Below the pieces are notes generated by a model, which was not told where the DNA came from, made no database searches, and saw nothing but the letters and a program-made list of their open reading frames with translations. From Vibrio harveyi NBRC 15634 = ATCC 14126 = KCTC 12724 (lineage in GTDB: Bacteria > Pseudomonadota > Gammaproteobacteria > Enterobacterales > Vibrionaceae): a stretch of DNA of 64,000 nt. The first letter of the stretch is position 1, and each line of letters begins with the position of its first letter. Both the position numbers and the translations under genes were made by a program. The stretch covers positions 93,745 to 157,744 of the forward strand of contig NZ_BCUF01000006.1 of the NCBI RefSeq assembly GCF_001591145.1. Reading direction: 5' to 3'. This document shows positions 46,200 to 54,911 of the stretch, piece after piece.

Positions 46200-46535
46200 T
46201 TACTCAGCGTCACCTTCAACGCGTGCCGCAGCTTCTTTGATAAGAGGCTGAAGTTCACCTTTTTGAAACATTTCCAAAATGATGTCACAACCACCGATCA
46301 GCTCACCTTCAACCCACAGTTGTGGGAATGTAGGCCATTGAGCGTATTTTGGTAGCTCAGCGCGGATATCTGGGTTTTGTAGAATGTCTACGTAAGCGAA
46401 CTTCTCACCACATGCCATTAGAGCTTGTGCTGCTTGAGAAGAGAAACCACAGCTAGGTAGTTTCGGTGATCCTTTCATGTACAGCAGGATTGCGTTTTCA
46501 GAGATCTGCTGTTTGATTTTATCGATAGTTTCCAT
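46200..46535 (-). CDS. grxD: Monothiol glutaredoxin GrxD
   Basis: A CGFS-type glutaredoxin that carries [2Fe-2S] clusters, often with BolA proteins. The CGFS motif lies in GSPKLPSCGFSSQ; WPTFPQLWVEGELIGGCDI is the glutathione-binding stretch. I choose ATG 46535 (111 residues) because GAGGAAG is ideally spaced before it; the in-frame ATG at 46550 has no ribosome site. The gene is divergent from sodB, a common pairing of iron and oxidative-stress genes. Confidence 0.95.
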   Translation of the reverse strand: METIDKIKQQISENAILLYMKGSPKLPSCGFSSQAAQALMACGEKFAYVDILQNPDIRAELPKYAQWPTFPQLWVEGELIGGCDIILEMFQKGELQPLIKEAAARVEGDAE

Positions 46536-46740
46536 CGCTTCCTCATTCATGGACGTGAACTTTAATTATTGCCACATTCTACTCAATAAACACAGAATAA
46601 AAACCATATAATTAGTAAGTCTTTGCCCCTTTCCTCTTAAAATATTTTCATATCGGGGTTTTAATAAAGTAAAAACTTGCTAAAATACTTTTCAAGTCAG
46701 TCGTAACGACTACATATAAATAAAAACACTGGAAGCAATC

Positions 46741-46756
46741 GAAAGGTAACCCTTTC
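46741..46756 (+). promoter_or_regulatory. Small hairpin in the sodB leader
   Basis: GAAAGG-TAAC-CCTTTC forms a 6-base stem with a 4-base loop, 22 bases before the sodB ATG. It could affect translation or RNA stability; sodB messages are RyhB targets in several bacteria. Confidence 0.3.
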
Positions 46757-46777
46757 ATATCTATGGAGAATCGAGCA

Positions 46778-47362
46778 ATGGCATTTGAACTACCAGCTCT
46801 TCCTTACGCGAAAGACGCACTAGAACCACACATCTCTGCAGAGACTCTAGATTTCCACCACGGTAAGCACCACAACACTTACGTTGTTAAGCTAAACGGT
46901 CTTATCCCTGGTACTGAGTTTGAAGGCAAGACACTAGAAGAGATCATCAAGACTTCTACTGGTGGCGTATTTAACAACGCAGCACAGATCTGGAACCACA
47001 CGTTCTACTGGCACTGCCTAGCGCCAAACGCGGGCGGCGAGCCAACTGGTGCAGTTGCTGATGCAATCAACGCTGCATTCGGTTCTTTCGAAGAATTCAA
47101 AGCGAAGTTCACTGACGCAGCAATCAACAACTTTGGTTCTTCATGGACTTGGTTAGTTAAGAAAGCTGACGGTTCTCTAGAAATCGTTAACACTTCTAAC
47201 GCTGCTACACCTCTAACAGAAGAAGGTACGACTCCACTTCTAACTGTTGACCTGTGGGAACACGCGTACTACATCGATTACCGCAACGTACGTCCTGATT
47301 ACATGAACGGCTTCTGGGCGCTTGTAAACTGGGATTTCATAGCTGAGAACCTAGCGAAGTAA
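46778..47362 (+). CDS. sodB: Superoxide dismutase [Fe]
   Basis: Cytosolic iron superoxide dismutase, 194 residues. Start is ATG 46778 with GGAG before it; the frame's earlier ATG (46763) overlaps that ribosome site. Metal ligands are His in [10 protein letters not shown], His in WNHTFYWHC, and Asp/His in [13 protein letters not shown]. The presence of [11 protein letters not shown] and GSSWTWL favours the iron over the manganese type. Codons are highly biased, in line with strong expression. Confidence 0.96.
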   Translation: MAFELPALPYAKDALEPHISAETLDFHHGKHHNTYVVKLNGLIPGTEFEGKTLEEIIKTSTGGVFNNAAQIWNHTFYWHCLAPNAGGEPTGAVADAINAAFGSFEEFKAKFTDAAINNFGSSWTWLVKKADGSLEIVNTSNAATPLTEEGTTPLLTVDLWEHAYYIDYRNVRPDYMNGFWALVNWDFIAENLAK

Positions 47363-47395
47363 TTAACTTCCCCCTAAGTTCAATTTAGTCATATT

Positions 47396-47427
47396 CAAAA
47401 AGCTCGCATTGTTGCGGGCTTTTTTAT
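47396..47427 (+). terminator. Terminator after sodB
   Basis: AAAAAGCTCGC and GCGGGCTTTTTT form a stem (one G-T pair) with a T run. Confidence 0.8.
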
Positions 47428-47519
47428 TACATCTCCAACCGATTTCTTCAATTAATCCCCTCTTTTTCCTAAAGTTCTTCTCTCCGTTGCCGCTAAAAGT
47501 GCATCAAGCGAGGAACATC

Positions 47520-48023
47520 ATGCAAATCCATACTTTAGACAAAGCAGCAATCATCAACGAACTTCAGTTCGGTAATGGTATTAACCATGCCGTACACGAA
47601 GGTCGTCGCGCTGATTTCTCGTTGATTCTGTCTATGTTTTCTAACGATGTCCGCGATGTGGTTCCGGTTGAAGAAGTCCGAGAAGTGATCACCAGTGATG
47701 ACATTCTTCGTCAACAATTCGGTTTATCTCAACCTCAGTCTCTACGTTCTGATAGCAGTAGCTATGAACTCGCAGCAGAACAAGCGAAACAGTTTCATGA
47801 TGCTGGCTTGCCTTCGGCAAAACTGAGCCACTACCTAAAGCCTGATGCACTCACTTACCTTCCTGAAGACACATTTAATCTACCAGAAGAGGTTTATCAC
47901 AACCTTTCAGGTCACGAGCGCCGCAGCTTAGGTGAGCGCAACAAAACCCTTATTCCCGATGCAGGTTTGTACAATCAACTAGTGACGGCTCAACGTCATT
48001 ACCAAATCCAAACTCAAGCATAA
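47520..48023 (+). CDS. VC2046/SO_2500 family protein
   Basis: A 167-residue cytoplasmic protein found next to sodB in Vibrio. I use ATG 47520, with GAGGA five bases before; the frame upstream to 47409 has no ribosome site and overlaps the sodB terminator. No membrane helix, signal or catalytic motif is seen. The sequence looks mainly helical with conserved NGINHAVHEGRRADFSLILSM-like start. The family has no known function. Confidence 0.78.
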   Translation: MQIHTLDKAAIINELQFGNGINHAVHEGRRADFSLILSMFSNDVRDVVPVEEVREVITSDDILRQQFGLSQPQSLRSDSSSYELAAEQAKQFHDAGLPSAKLSHYLKPDALTYLPEDTFNLPEEVYHNLSGHERRSLGERNKTLIPDAGLYNQLVTAQRHYQIQTQA

Positions 48024-48217
48024 CGTTTCACTTTTCCGCCAAGAGCTTACATTCCAAGCACGTCAGAAATGTGACGCCTTACAAATTCCTAAACAATAAT
48101 TGTCGCGCAAAAGCGTTAGTTTGAGCCTTTTCACACTGAGCTCAAATAAATTCATCCATGCTGATAGCACAAACCACTGATGTATTGTTTAACACAAGAA
48201 ATTACAGTGAAGGTGCT

Positions 48218-48901
48218 ATGGATATTAAAGACTCAATCATTCTCGTCACATCTGCAGGCTCTGTATTGGGCAGAACTTGCTCCAACCACTTTGCCCATCT
48301 TGGGGCAACGTTGGTACTTTGTGATCAGAACCCTAGTGCCTTGAAGGCAAGCTACGAGCAAATCAGTGCGTTTTCCGACAGGGTATATGCGATGAATGTG
48401 TGCAATGACAACACGACATCCATCAACTTATTGTTCGACCAAATAGAGTCGCAATTAGGTGCGACTCCCGATGTAATCGTAAACTGCTGGACTAGCTCAC
48501 CAATGCCAAGCTTAATGGCTCCAGAGCCAATGAGTACCTACATTGACCACCTTTCTTCTGCGGCTCGCTTTCTCTATACCTATGGGCAAGTCAGTGCTGA
48601 ACGATTTCGTTCGAGAGAGAAGAAAGGCGTGATCGTTAACGTTATCTCACATGACAACCATGAAGATCTCACTGGAGTAGAGAGCATGGCAGCACTGGTG
48701 TCTGGCTTTACTCACAGCTGGGCAAAAGAGCTGACCCCTTTCAATATTCGTGTGGGTGGCGTCATCCCATCCGTAAACCATACCAGCGAAGATCTAGACG
48801 AGCGACATTGGGCTCAGATCCAAGATGAGTTGGTAAGAAATACCGCCTACATTGTCGCAAATGAGTACTTTAGCGGACGCGTCGTCACGACCGAAGTCTA
48901 A
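48218..48901 (+). CDS. Short-chain dehydrogenase/reductase family protein
   Basis: A 227-residue Rossmann-fold protein. Start ATG 48218 has GAAGG before it. The dinucleotide motif is degenerate (VTSAGSVLGRTCSNHF in place of TGxxxGIG), and the catalytic YxxxK is not seen where expected (near ESMAALVSGFTHSWAKEL). It may therefore be a non-canonical or inactive SDR. The long upstream frame to 48158 is unlikely to be used. Substrate unknown. Confidence 0.75.
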   Translation: MDIKDSIILVTSAGSVLGRTCSNHFAHLGATLVLCDQNPSALKASYEQISAFSDRVYAMNVCNDNTTSINLLFDQIESQLGATPDVIVNCWTSSPMPSLMAPEPMSTYIDHLSSAARFLYTYGQVSAERFRSREKKGVIVNVISHDNHEDLTGVESMAALVSGFTHSWAKELTPFNIRVGGVIPSVNHTSEDLDERHWAQIQDELVRNTAYIVANEYFSGRVVTTEV

Positions 48902-48956
48902 GTAAACCTTCCTACCTAAATCCGCCACCTAACAGAGCCGTTGGTAATGTAAAGAA

Positions 48957-48994
48957 CAAAAAAAGCCCCAGTCTTTCGACTGGGGCTTTGAGTT
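48957..48994. terminator. Bidirectional terminator between the SDR gene and adhE
   Basis: AAAAAAGCCCCAGTC and GACTGGGGCTTT with a TTTC loop region; A run on the left gives the stronger T tract to the minus-strand adhE. Confidence 0.88.
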
Positions 48995-49049
48995 TTCCCG
49001 ATTGTAAGTTTCGTGCTAGCGAAAACCTACTTCATAACTAACGTCGTAC

Positions 49050-51752
49050 TTATGCGTTAGCTTTTTCTTTCTTAGCTTTTGGTGCTGCTTCTTTCGCTAC
49101 TTGGTCTGCTTTCTTCTTGATAACAGTTGTACCTTCGAAAGTTTCGCCTTCAACGAATGCTTTACCGTAGTAAGAAGCCATTAGAACTTCTTTTAGCTCA
49201 GTGATTAGAGGGTAACGAGGGTTAGCACCTGTACACTGGTCATCGAACGCTTCAACAGCTAGTTCGTCTAGTTTCGCTACGAAGTCAGCTTCAGAAACAC
49301 CTGCAGCTTGGATAGACATTGGGATGTCTAGGTCGCCTTTCAGCTCGTCCAACCATGCTAGTAGACGTTCAATCTTCTGAGCAGTACGGTCACCTTCTTG
49401 GCTTAGGCCTAGGTGGTCAGCAACCTCAGCGTAACGACGACGTGCTTGTGGACGGTCGTATTGAGAGAACGCAGTTTGTTTAGTTGGGTTGTCGTTCGCG
49501 TTGTAACGTACAACGTTCGAGATTAGTAGTGCGTTCGCTAGACCGTGAGGTAGGTGGAACTCAGCACCAATCTTGTGCGCCATTGAGTGACAAACACCTA
49601 GGAATGCGTTAGCAAACGCGATACCAGCGATCGTTGCCGCGTTGTGTACTTTCTCACGAGCGATTGGGTCGTTTGCACCGTTCGCGTAGCTTGAAGGTAG
49701 GTACTCTTTAAGCATCTTAAGCGCTTGTAGAGCTTGACCATCTGAGTACTCGTTCGCAAGAACAGATACGTAAGCTTCTAGAGCGTGAGTTACTGCATCG
49801 TAACCACCGAATGCTGTTAGAGACTTAGGCATGTTCATTACTAGGTTAGCATCAACGATAGCCATGTTTGGCGTGATTTCGTAGTCAGCTAGTGGGTACT
49901 TAGCACCAGTCTTGTCGTCTGTAACAACAGCGAATGGAGTAACTTCTGAACCAGTACCTGAAGTTGTAGTGATACATACAAGCTCAGCTTTCTTACCCAT
50001 TTTAGGGAACTTGTAGATACGTTTACGGATGTCCATAAAGCGCATTGCTAGTTCAGCGAAGTGAGTTTCTGGGTGCTCGTACATTACCCACATGATCTTC
50101 GCAGCATCCATTGGTGAACCACCACCTAGAGCTAGGATTACGTCAGGTTGGAAGCTCTTCATTGCTTCTGCACCTTTCTCAACAACAGATAGTGTTGGAT
50201 CCGCTTCTACGTCGAAGAATGTTTGAACTTCGATGCCTTGCTCTTTAAGCAGTTTAACTACTTCATCAGCGTAACCGTTGTTGAATAGGAAACGGTCAGT
50301 TACTAGGAATGCGCGTTTCTTACCTTCTAGGTCGCTCATTGCGATTGGAAGGCTACCACGACGGAAGTAGATAGACTTAGGTAGTTTGTGCCACAACATG
50401 TTTTCAGCTCGCTTAGCTACAGTTTTCTTGTTGATAAGGTGCTTAGGACCTACGTTCTCAGAGATAGAGTTACCACCCCAAGAACCACAACCTAGAGTTA
50501 GAGAAGGTGCTACGTTGAAGTTGTAAAGGTCACCGATACCACCGTGAGTAGTCGGGATGTTTACAAGGATACGTGCAGTCTTCATCTTGTCACCGAAGTA
50601 ACGGATGCGGTCTGCGTTTACGTCTTGGTTAGTGTAAAGACCAGATGTGTGACCGATACCACCGATTTCAACCATTGTTACCGCTTGAGCAACTGCATCT
50701 TCGAAGTTGTCAGCACGGAATAGACCTAGAGTTGGAGATAGTTTCTCGTGAGCGAACTCATCATCGTAAGAAACTTTACCTAGACCTTCACCTACAAGAA
50801 CTTTTGTGTCAGCAGGAACTTTAACGCCAGCCATTTCAGCGATTGCTGGAGCAGGTTGACCTACGATTTTCGCGTTTAGTGCGCCGTCGATAAGAAGTAC
50901 TTTACGTACTTTATCAGCGTCAGCTTTAGATAGAACGTGAGCTTTATGAGAAGCGAAACGCTCTTTCACTTCGTCGTAAACTTCGCTAACTACGATTGCA
51001 GCTTGCTCAGAAGCACATACTACGCCGTTATCGAAAGTTTTAGACATTAGGATAGAAGCAACAGCACGTTTGATGTCAGCTGTTTCATCGATAACTACAG
51101 GAACGTTACCTGCACCTACACCGATAGCTGGCTTACCAGAAGAGTAAGCTGCTTTAACCATGCCTGGACCACCAGTTGCAAGGATAAGAGCGATACCGTC
51201 GTGCTTCATAAGAGCGTTAGAAAGCTCTACAGATGGTTGGTCGATCCAACCGATGATGTCTTTTGGTGCACCAGCTGCTACTGCTGCATCTAGAACTAGT
51301 TTCGCCGCATCGTTAGTTGAGTTCTTCGCACGTGGGTGTGGCGAGAAGATGATGCCGTTACGAGTTTTTAGAGAGATTAGAGATTTGAAGATAGCAGTAG
51401 AAGTCGGGTTAGTCGTTGGAACGATACCACAGATGATACCTACAGGCTCAGCGATAGTCATTGTGCCTAGGTTGTCATCTTCTTCTAAGATGCCACATGT
51501 TTTTTCGTCTTTGTATTTGTTGTAGATAAATTCTGAAGCGAAGTGGTTTTTGATTACCTTATCTTCAACAATACCCATTCCAGATTCAGCAACTGCTTGT
51601 TGTGCTAGTGGGATACGAGCATGGTTAGCTGCAAGAGAAGCTGCGCGGAAGATTGCATCTACTTTCTCTTGAGAAAATGTTGCGAACTCTTCTTGTGCTG
51701 CTTTAACGCGTGCTACTAGAGCATCTAGTTCAGCTAAGTTAGTTACAGGCAT
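49050..51752 (-). CDS. adhE: Bifunctional acetaldehyde-CoA/alcohol dehydrogenase AdhE
   Basis: Fermentation enzyme reducing acetyl-CoA to acetaldehyde and then ethanol with NADH; it forms spirosomes in E. coli. The 900 residues hold an aldehyde dehydrogenase half (1-440; catalytic Cys in DNGVVCASEQ, NAD motif GVGAGNVPV) and an iron-dependent alcohol dehydrogenase half (about 450-870; GGGSPMDAAK and metal-ligand histidines in CHSMAHKIGAEFHLPHG). The Lys-rich tail after 870 is typical. Codon bias is strong. A 650-base untranslated region lies upstream. Confidence 0.98.
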   Translation of the reverse strand: MPVTNLAELDALVARVKAAQEEFATFSQEKVDAIFRAASLAANHARIPLAQQAVAESGMGIVEDKVIKNHFASEFIYNKYKDEKTCGILEEDDNLGTMTIAEPVGIICGIVPTTNPTSTAIFKSLISLKTRNGIIFSPHPRAKNSTNDAAKLVLDAAVAAGAPKDIIGWIDQPSVELSNALMKHDGIALILATGGPGMVKAAYSSGKPAIGVGAGNVPVVIDETADIKRAVASILMSKTFDNGVVCASEQAAIVVSEVYDEVKERFASHKAHVLSKADADKVRKVLLIDGALNAKIVGQPAPAIAEMAGVKVPADTKVLVGEGLGKVSYDDEFAHEKLSPTLGLFRADNFEDAVAQAVTMVEIGGIGHTSGLYTNQDVNADRIRYFGDKMKTARILVNIPTTHGGIGDLYNFNVAPSLTLGCGSWGGNSISENVGPKHLINKKTVAKRAENMLWHKLPKSIYFRRGSLPIAMSDLEGKKRAFLVTDRFLFNNGYADEVVKLLKEQGIEVQTFFDVEADPTLSVVEKGAEAMKSFQPDVILALGGGSPMDAAKIMWVMYEHPETHFAELAMRFMDIRKRIYKFPKMGKKAELVCITTTSGTGSEVTPFAVVTDDKTGAKYPLADYEITPNMAIVDANLVMNMPKSLTAFGGYDAVTHALEAYVSVLANEYSDGQALQALKMLKEYLPSSYANGANDPIAREKVHNAATIAGIAFANAFLGVCHSMAHKIGAEFHLPHGLANALLISNVVRYNANDNPTKQTAFSQYDRPQARRRYAEVADHLGLSQEGDRTAQKIERLLAWLDELKGDLDIPMSIQAAGVSEADFVAKLDELAVEAFDDQCTGANPRYPLITELKEVLMASYYGKAFVEGETFEGTTVIKKKADQVAKEAAPKAKKEKANA

Positions 51753-52402
51753 GGTGGATCTCCTAAAATAATAAATATTAAAAACTTTTTAGTAAGGTTA
51801 TTGTCTTTCGTTTTTACTGTTTATCAGCGACCTAACTAACAACCATCTTAGTAAATTGCTTTCAGGGCTGAGTATAATATTTCAGAGTGTGAAAAAATTG
51901 ACTTGGATCAGTTCTCACAACTGAAATACCCCCAAAGTAGTGGTTTACCACAACAAAACAACATAAATCATTGATAAACAAATAAATTAAACTTCATTTT
52001 TTATTGAGCAAAAAAGAAGCAAACGAACTAAAAACTAAAAGAAATAACAACAATCTGTAAAAAAGTTTCATTTTTAGCCAACAAAATTACATGTGGACCC
52101 TAATTTTTGTGCTACTGAGAGTATATCGAATACGTCTTATCTCTCTACAAACCACCTTTCTTTTTGTGAAAAATGTGCGAATGTTAACGTTTGTGTAAAT
52201 CAGTATGCTCTCTCATCAATTTTCTACGTAACAATTCGTTTCCAGATTGAATACATTTTCTTCAATAATTAGTTTTTCTCACAAATACTAGCCCAAATAC
52301 GTTAGTTTTTTTCATTTCTTCCTACCGCACTTTTGCCTTACATTACCGCCTAAAATTACCCCCTCTCTTTTTCACTATTGTGAACGTTTACGAGTAAGCA
52401 AC
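51753..52402. other. Long adhE/marC divergent control region
   Basis: 650 AT-rich bases with no gene. An FNR-like motif TTGAC-TTGG-ATCAG (51898-51911) lies about 150 bases before adhE, with one mismatch per half. The adhE ribosome site is AGGAG. The length suggests several promoters or a long leader, as in E. coli adhE. Confidence 0.5.
51898..51911. promoter_or_regulatory. FNR-like site upstream of adhE
   Basis: TTGACTTGGATCAG compared with TTGAT-N4-ATCAA matches eight of ten specified bases. E. coli adhE is known to respond to anaerobiosis. This is a weak candidate only. Confidence 0.3.
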
Positions 52403-53041
52403 ATGCAGACTTTAGAGTTAGCTATTTTCCTACAGTTTTTCTTAGGTTTGGTCGCAGCAGTGAACCCTGTTGGTATCATGCCTGTGTTCGTATCACTAAC
52501 CGGTCATATGACACCAGAAGAGAAAAATAAGACCGCCACGACAGCCAACGTTGCCGTTGCGATTATTTTGATCATTTCTCTTTTTGCTGGTCAGTTGTTG
52601 TTGGATATGTTCAGTATTTCTCTGGACTCTTTCCGTGTTGCGGGCGGTTTACTACTTCTGAGTATCGCGTTCTCGATGATGAGCGGTAAACTGGGTGAAG
52701 ATAAGCAAAATAAACAAGAGAAGTCGGAATACGTAAGCCGCGAACAAATAGGTGTAGTACCGCTAGCGATGCCTTTGATGGCAGGTCCAGGTGCAATCAG
52801 CTCAACCATTGTTTATGGCGCACGTTACCCAAGTGCACTCGACACGGTTGGTATTAGCGTTACGATCATGCTGTTTTGTTTTTGCTCTTGGTTGTTGTTC
52901 CGCTCTGCGCCTTTGATCGTTCGTTTCCTTGGTCAAACAGGCATCAACGTGATTACCCGTATTATGGGTCTAATCTTGGGCGCTCTTGGTATTGAGTTTA
53001 TTGCTAACGGTTTAAGAAACCTATTCCCTGGTTTAGCCTAA
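52403..53041 (+). CDS. MarC family membrane protein (YchE-like)
   Basis: A 212-residue inner-membrane protein with six hydrophobic helices of the MarC/UPF0056 family. Conserved phrases are FLGLVAAVNPVGIMPVFVSLT near the N-terminus and VVPLAMPLMAGPGAISSTIVY in the middle. Despite the name, no antibiotic role is established for the family. In E. coli the paralogue ychE lies beside adhE, divergent as here, so this is probably the YchE orthologue. Confidence 0.9.
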   Translation: MQTLELAIFLQFFLGLVAAVNPVGIMPVFVSLTGHMTPEEKNKTATTANVAVAIILIISLFAGQLLLDMFSISLDSFRVAGGLLLLSIAFSMMSGKLGEDKQNKQEKSEYVSREQIGVVPLAMPLMAGPGAISSTIVYGARYPSALDTVGISVTIMLFCFCSWLLFRSAPLIVRFLGQTGINVITRIMGLILGALGIEFIANGLRNLFPGLA

Positions 53042-53103
53042 ATTTCATAACTTCTGGTATGATGTTGCAATCCGTTTCATTTTAACGCTGACAGTGCAAC
53101 ATC

Positions 53104-53952
53104 ATGCCTCGCAAGTCTTTCAAGCATCATTTATACGTCATTATTTTCGGTACTCATACACGTGCTGGGCGTGCCTTCGATATCGCACTGATTATTGCGA
53201 TCATTACTTCTCTCGTGGTTTTGATTCTAGAATCACTGCCATCGGTAATGACTGAATGGTCGCGAGAACTGCGTTACATCGAATACACCTTCACAGCCCT
53301 ATTCACTATTGAGTATTTATTAAGACTGTACTGCTCTCCAAAACCTAAGTCTTATGCCACCAGCTTTTATGGTGTAGTTGATCTGTTAGCGATTCTGCCT
53401 ACCTATTTAGCGATCTTCTTCCCTGGTGCTTCGTTTATGGGTGTAGTGCGATTACTACGTGTCATGCGCATCTTCCGCATCTTGAAATTGGTGCGCTACC
53501 TACAAGATTCCAACATATTGCTACGCTCTCTATTGATGGCGCGTCGTAAGATTCTTATCTTCTTTAGCACCGTAGGTATTCTGGTCACCATTTTCGGCGC
53601 ACTGATTTTCGTTATTGAAGGTCCGCACAACGGCTTTACGAGTATTCCTAAAAGCATCTACTGGGCGATCGTAACGATTACCACTGTTGGGTATGGCGAC
53701 ATGGTGCCGCAAACTCACCTTGGGAAAGCCATCGCATCATTAACTATGCTGCTCGGTTATTCGATACTTGCGGTCCCAACCGGCATTATCACTGCAGAAC
53801 TCAGTAATGAGATGAATGCGCACAAACAATTAGTAAAGTGCCCGAATTGTAATCGCTCTGGTCATGATTCAGATGCGATGCACTGTAAGCATTGTGGCAG
53901 TGAACTAGCAGATCCTGATAATCGCGTCGTGAGTTCGGACGAGGAAGAATAG
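53104..53952 (+). CDS. Voltage-gated potassium channel with zinc-ribbon tail
   Basis: A 282-residue six-helix cation channel. S4 (about 115-140) has regularly spaced arginines (RLLRVMRIFRILKLVRYLQ). The pore helix and filter read TITTVGYGDMVP (about 195-207), the potassium-selective signature. After S6 there is a cytoplasmic tail with CPNCNRSGHDSDAMHCKHC, a CxxC-x11-CxxC zinc ribbon, and an acidic end. No RCK or cyclic-nucleotide domain is present. It may sense voltage directly, with the ribbon serving assembly or regulation. Confidence 0.88.
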   Translation: MPRKSFKHHLYVIIFGTHTRAGRAFDIALIIAIITSLVVLILESLPSVMTEWSRELRYIEYTFTALFTIEYLLRLYCSPKPKSYATSFYGVVDLLAILPTYLAIFFPGASFMGVVRLLRVMRIFRILKLVRYLQDSNILLRSLLMARRKILIFFSTVGILVTIFGALIFVIEGPHNGFTSIPKSIYWAIVTITTVGYGDMVPQTHLGKAIASLTMLLGYSILAVPTGIITAELSNEMNAHKQLVKCPNCNRSGHDSDAMHCKHCGSELADPDNRVVSSDEEE

Positions 53953-54186
53953 AACAGGAATCGGCTTTCGATGCCTAAAGTGGAGCGCTCCCGAATCTCA
54001 GGGCGTAATGCCTCCAACAAGAGATTCCCGACTGCGCTCCTTCGTCGCTTTCGGGAATGACGCGGCGTTAGTTTGGAGAACAATATCTCTCACTCTAAAG
54101 AACGAGGGCGCCAGCCCCTCTATTTGTCTCTCTTAATAAAGAAATTTCGCAAAGTACAGCCCGTTCCGTACTCCAGACTTACGATC
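53953..54186. other. Intergenic region after the potassium channel gene
   Basis: About 235 bases without a gene, carrying the compound palindrome at 53983-54058 and then a plain stretch with no feature I can name. Confidence 0.5.
53983..54058. repeat. Compound palindromic repeat
   Basis: GAGCGC/GCGCTC and GAATCTC/GAGATTC form one large hairpin (53983-54039). ATTCCCGA (54024-54031) and TCGGGAAT (54051-54058) form a competing one. GGCGTAATGCC sits in the first loop. The GGGAATGACG end is typical of dispersed Vibrio intergenic repeats. Confidence 0.7.
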
Positions 54187-54218
54187 AAAAAAGCCGATGA
54201 ATTCACATCGGCTTTTAT
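54185..54218. terminator. Bidirectional terminator between the channel and pilin genes
   Basis: AAAAAAGCCGATG and CATCGGCTTTT form a stem around a 6-base loop with A and T flanks. Confidence 0.85.
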
Positions 54219-54274
54219 ATAGCTTTTAGCTCTCACGCAAAAAACATTCCCGCAGGACGAAGCCCGTTCTTGGT

Positions 54275-54787
54275 TTAGCAACCATCAGTGAAGACTTCAA
54301 CCTTGTAATCATCACCCTCTTCCATTGCAGTAGTGTATTTTACATAGCAGTTACTTGCTTTGATTGAGTCTCGGTCATAAGCTTTCACCCACTTTGATTG
54401 TGTGATAACTCGATAGTTTGGATTGGCTGGAGTTTTACCAGCATTGAATGCATCCCAGACCCATTCACCATCACCGTTTTTGTAGTTCATCTCAGCCGTC
54501 ATAAACTGCTCTAGACCACCATTTTCTACAATTGGATAACCAAATTGGACGCTACCTGCACCATCAACATGGTACGCCGGAAGCTTTTCTTGTCCTTCAA
54601 TAGCTGATTTACCGAAAGCAAGTTCCGCAGCGTTGTGCACAGAGGCTGCCATGCCCTGAATTGAAGAGACCCGAGCGTCATGCTGTAAGTTTAAAAAGCG
54701 CGGTGCAGCAACGACTGCAAGAATGCCTAAAATAACAATGACAACAACGAGTTCAATAAGGGTGAAACCTTTAGATGTTTGCTTCAT
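54275..54787 (-). CDS. MshA-like type IV pilin
   Basis: A 170-residue prepilin. I choose ATG 54787, giving the leader MKQTSKG cut before Phe8 by the PilD peptidase, with Glu at +5 of the mature protein (FTLIE). The hydrophobic helix VVVIVILGILAVVAAPRFLNLQHDAR is close to MshA of V. cholerae, and the C-terminus has the Cys pair of the disulfide loop (SNCYVKYT to FTDGC). No assembly genes (ATPase, platform, peptidase) are nearby, so it is an orphan that would rely on another locus. Confidence 0.85.
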   Translation of the reverse strand: MKQTSKGFTLIELVVVIVILGILAVVAAPRFLNLQHDARVSSIQGMAASVHNAAELAFGKSAIEGQEKLPAYHVDGAGSVQFGYPIVENGGLEQFMTAEMNYKNGDGEWVWDAFNAGKTPANPNYRVITQSKWVKAYDRDSIKASNCYVKYTTAMEEGDDYKVEVFTDGC

Positions 54788-54911
54788 AACAGCGCTCCGA
54801 TTTGTAAGACGCAGCAAAGCTAAAGGTCAAAAGTCAATTTTTTGTCACGTGAATATCAAAAAAGCACCCAGTTGGGCGCTTTCAAAATAGACATCTCAAA
54901 GTTGAGACAAG

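Noticed and set aside
51160..51525. 121-codon plus-strand frame inside adhE
   Set aside because: It is antisense to the conserved aldehyde dehydrogenase domain and results from that gene's biased codons.
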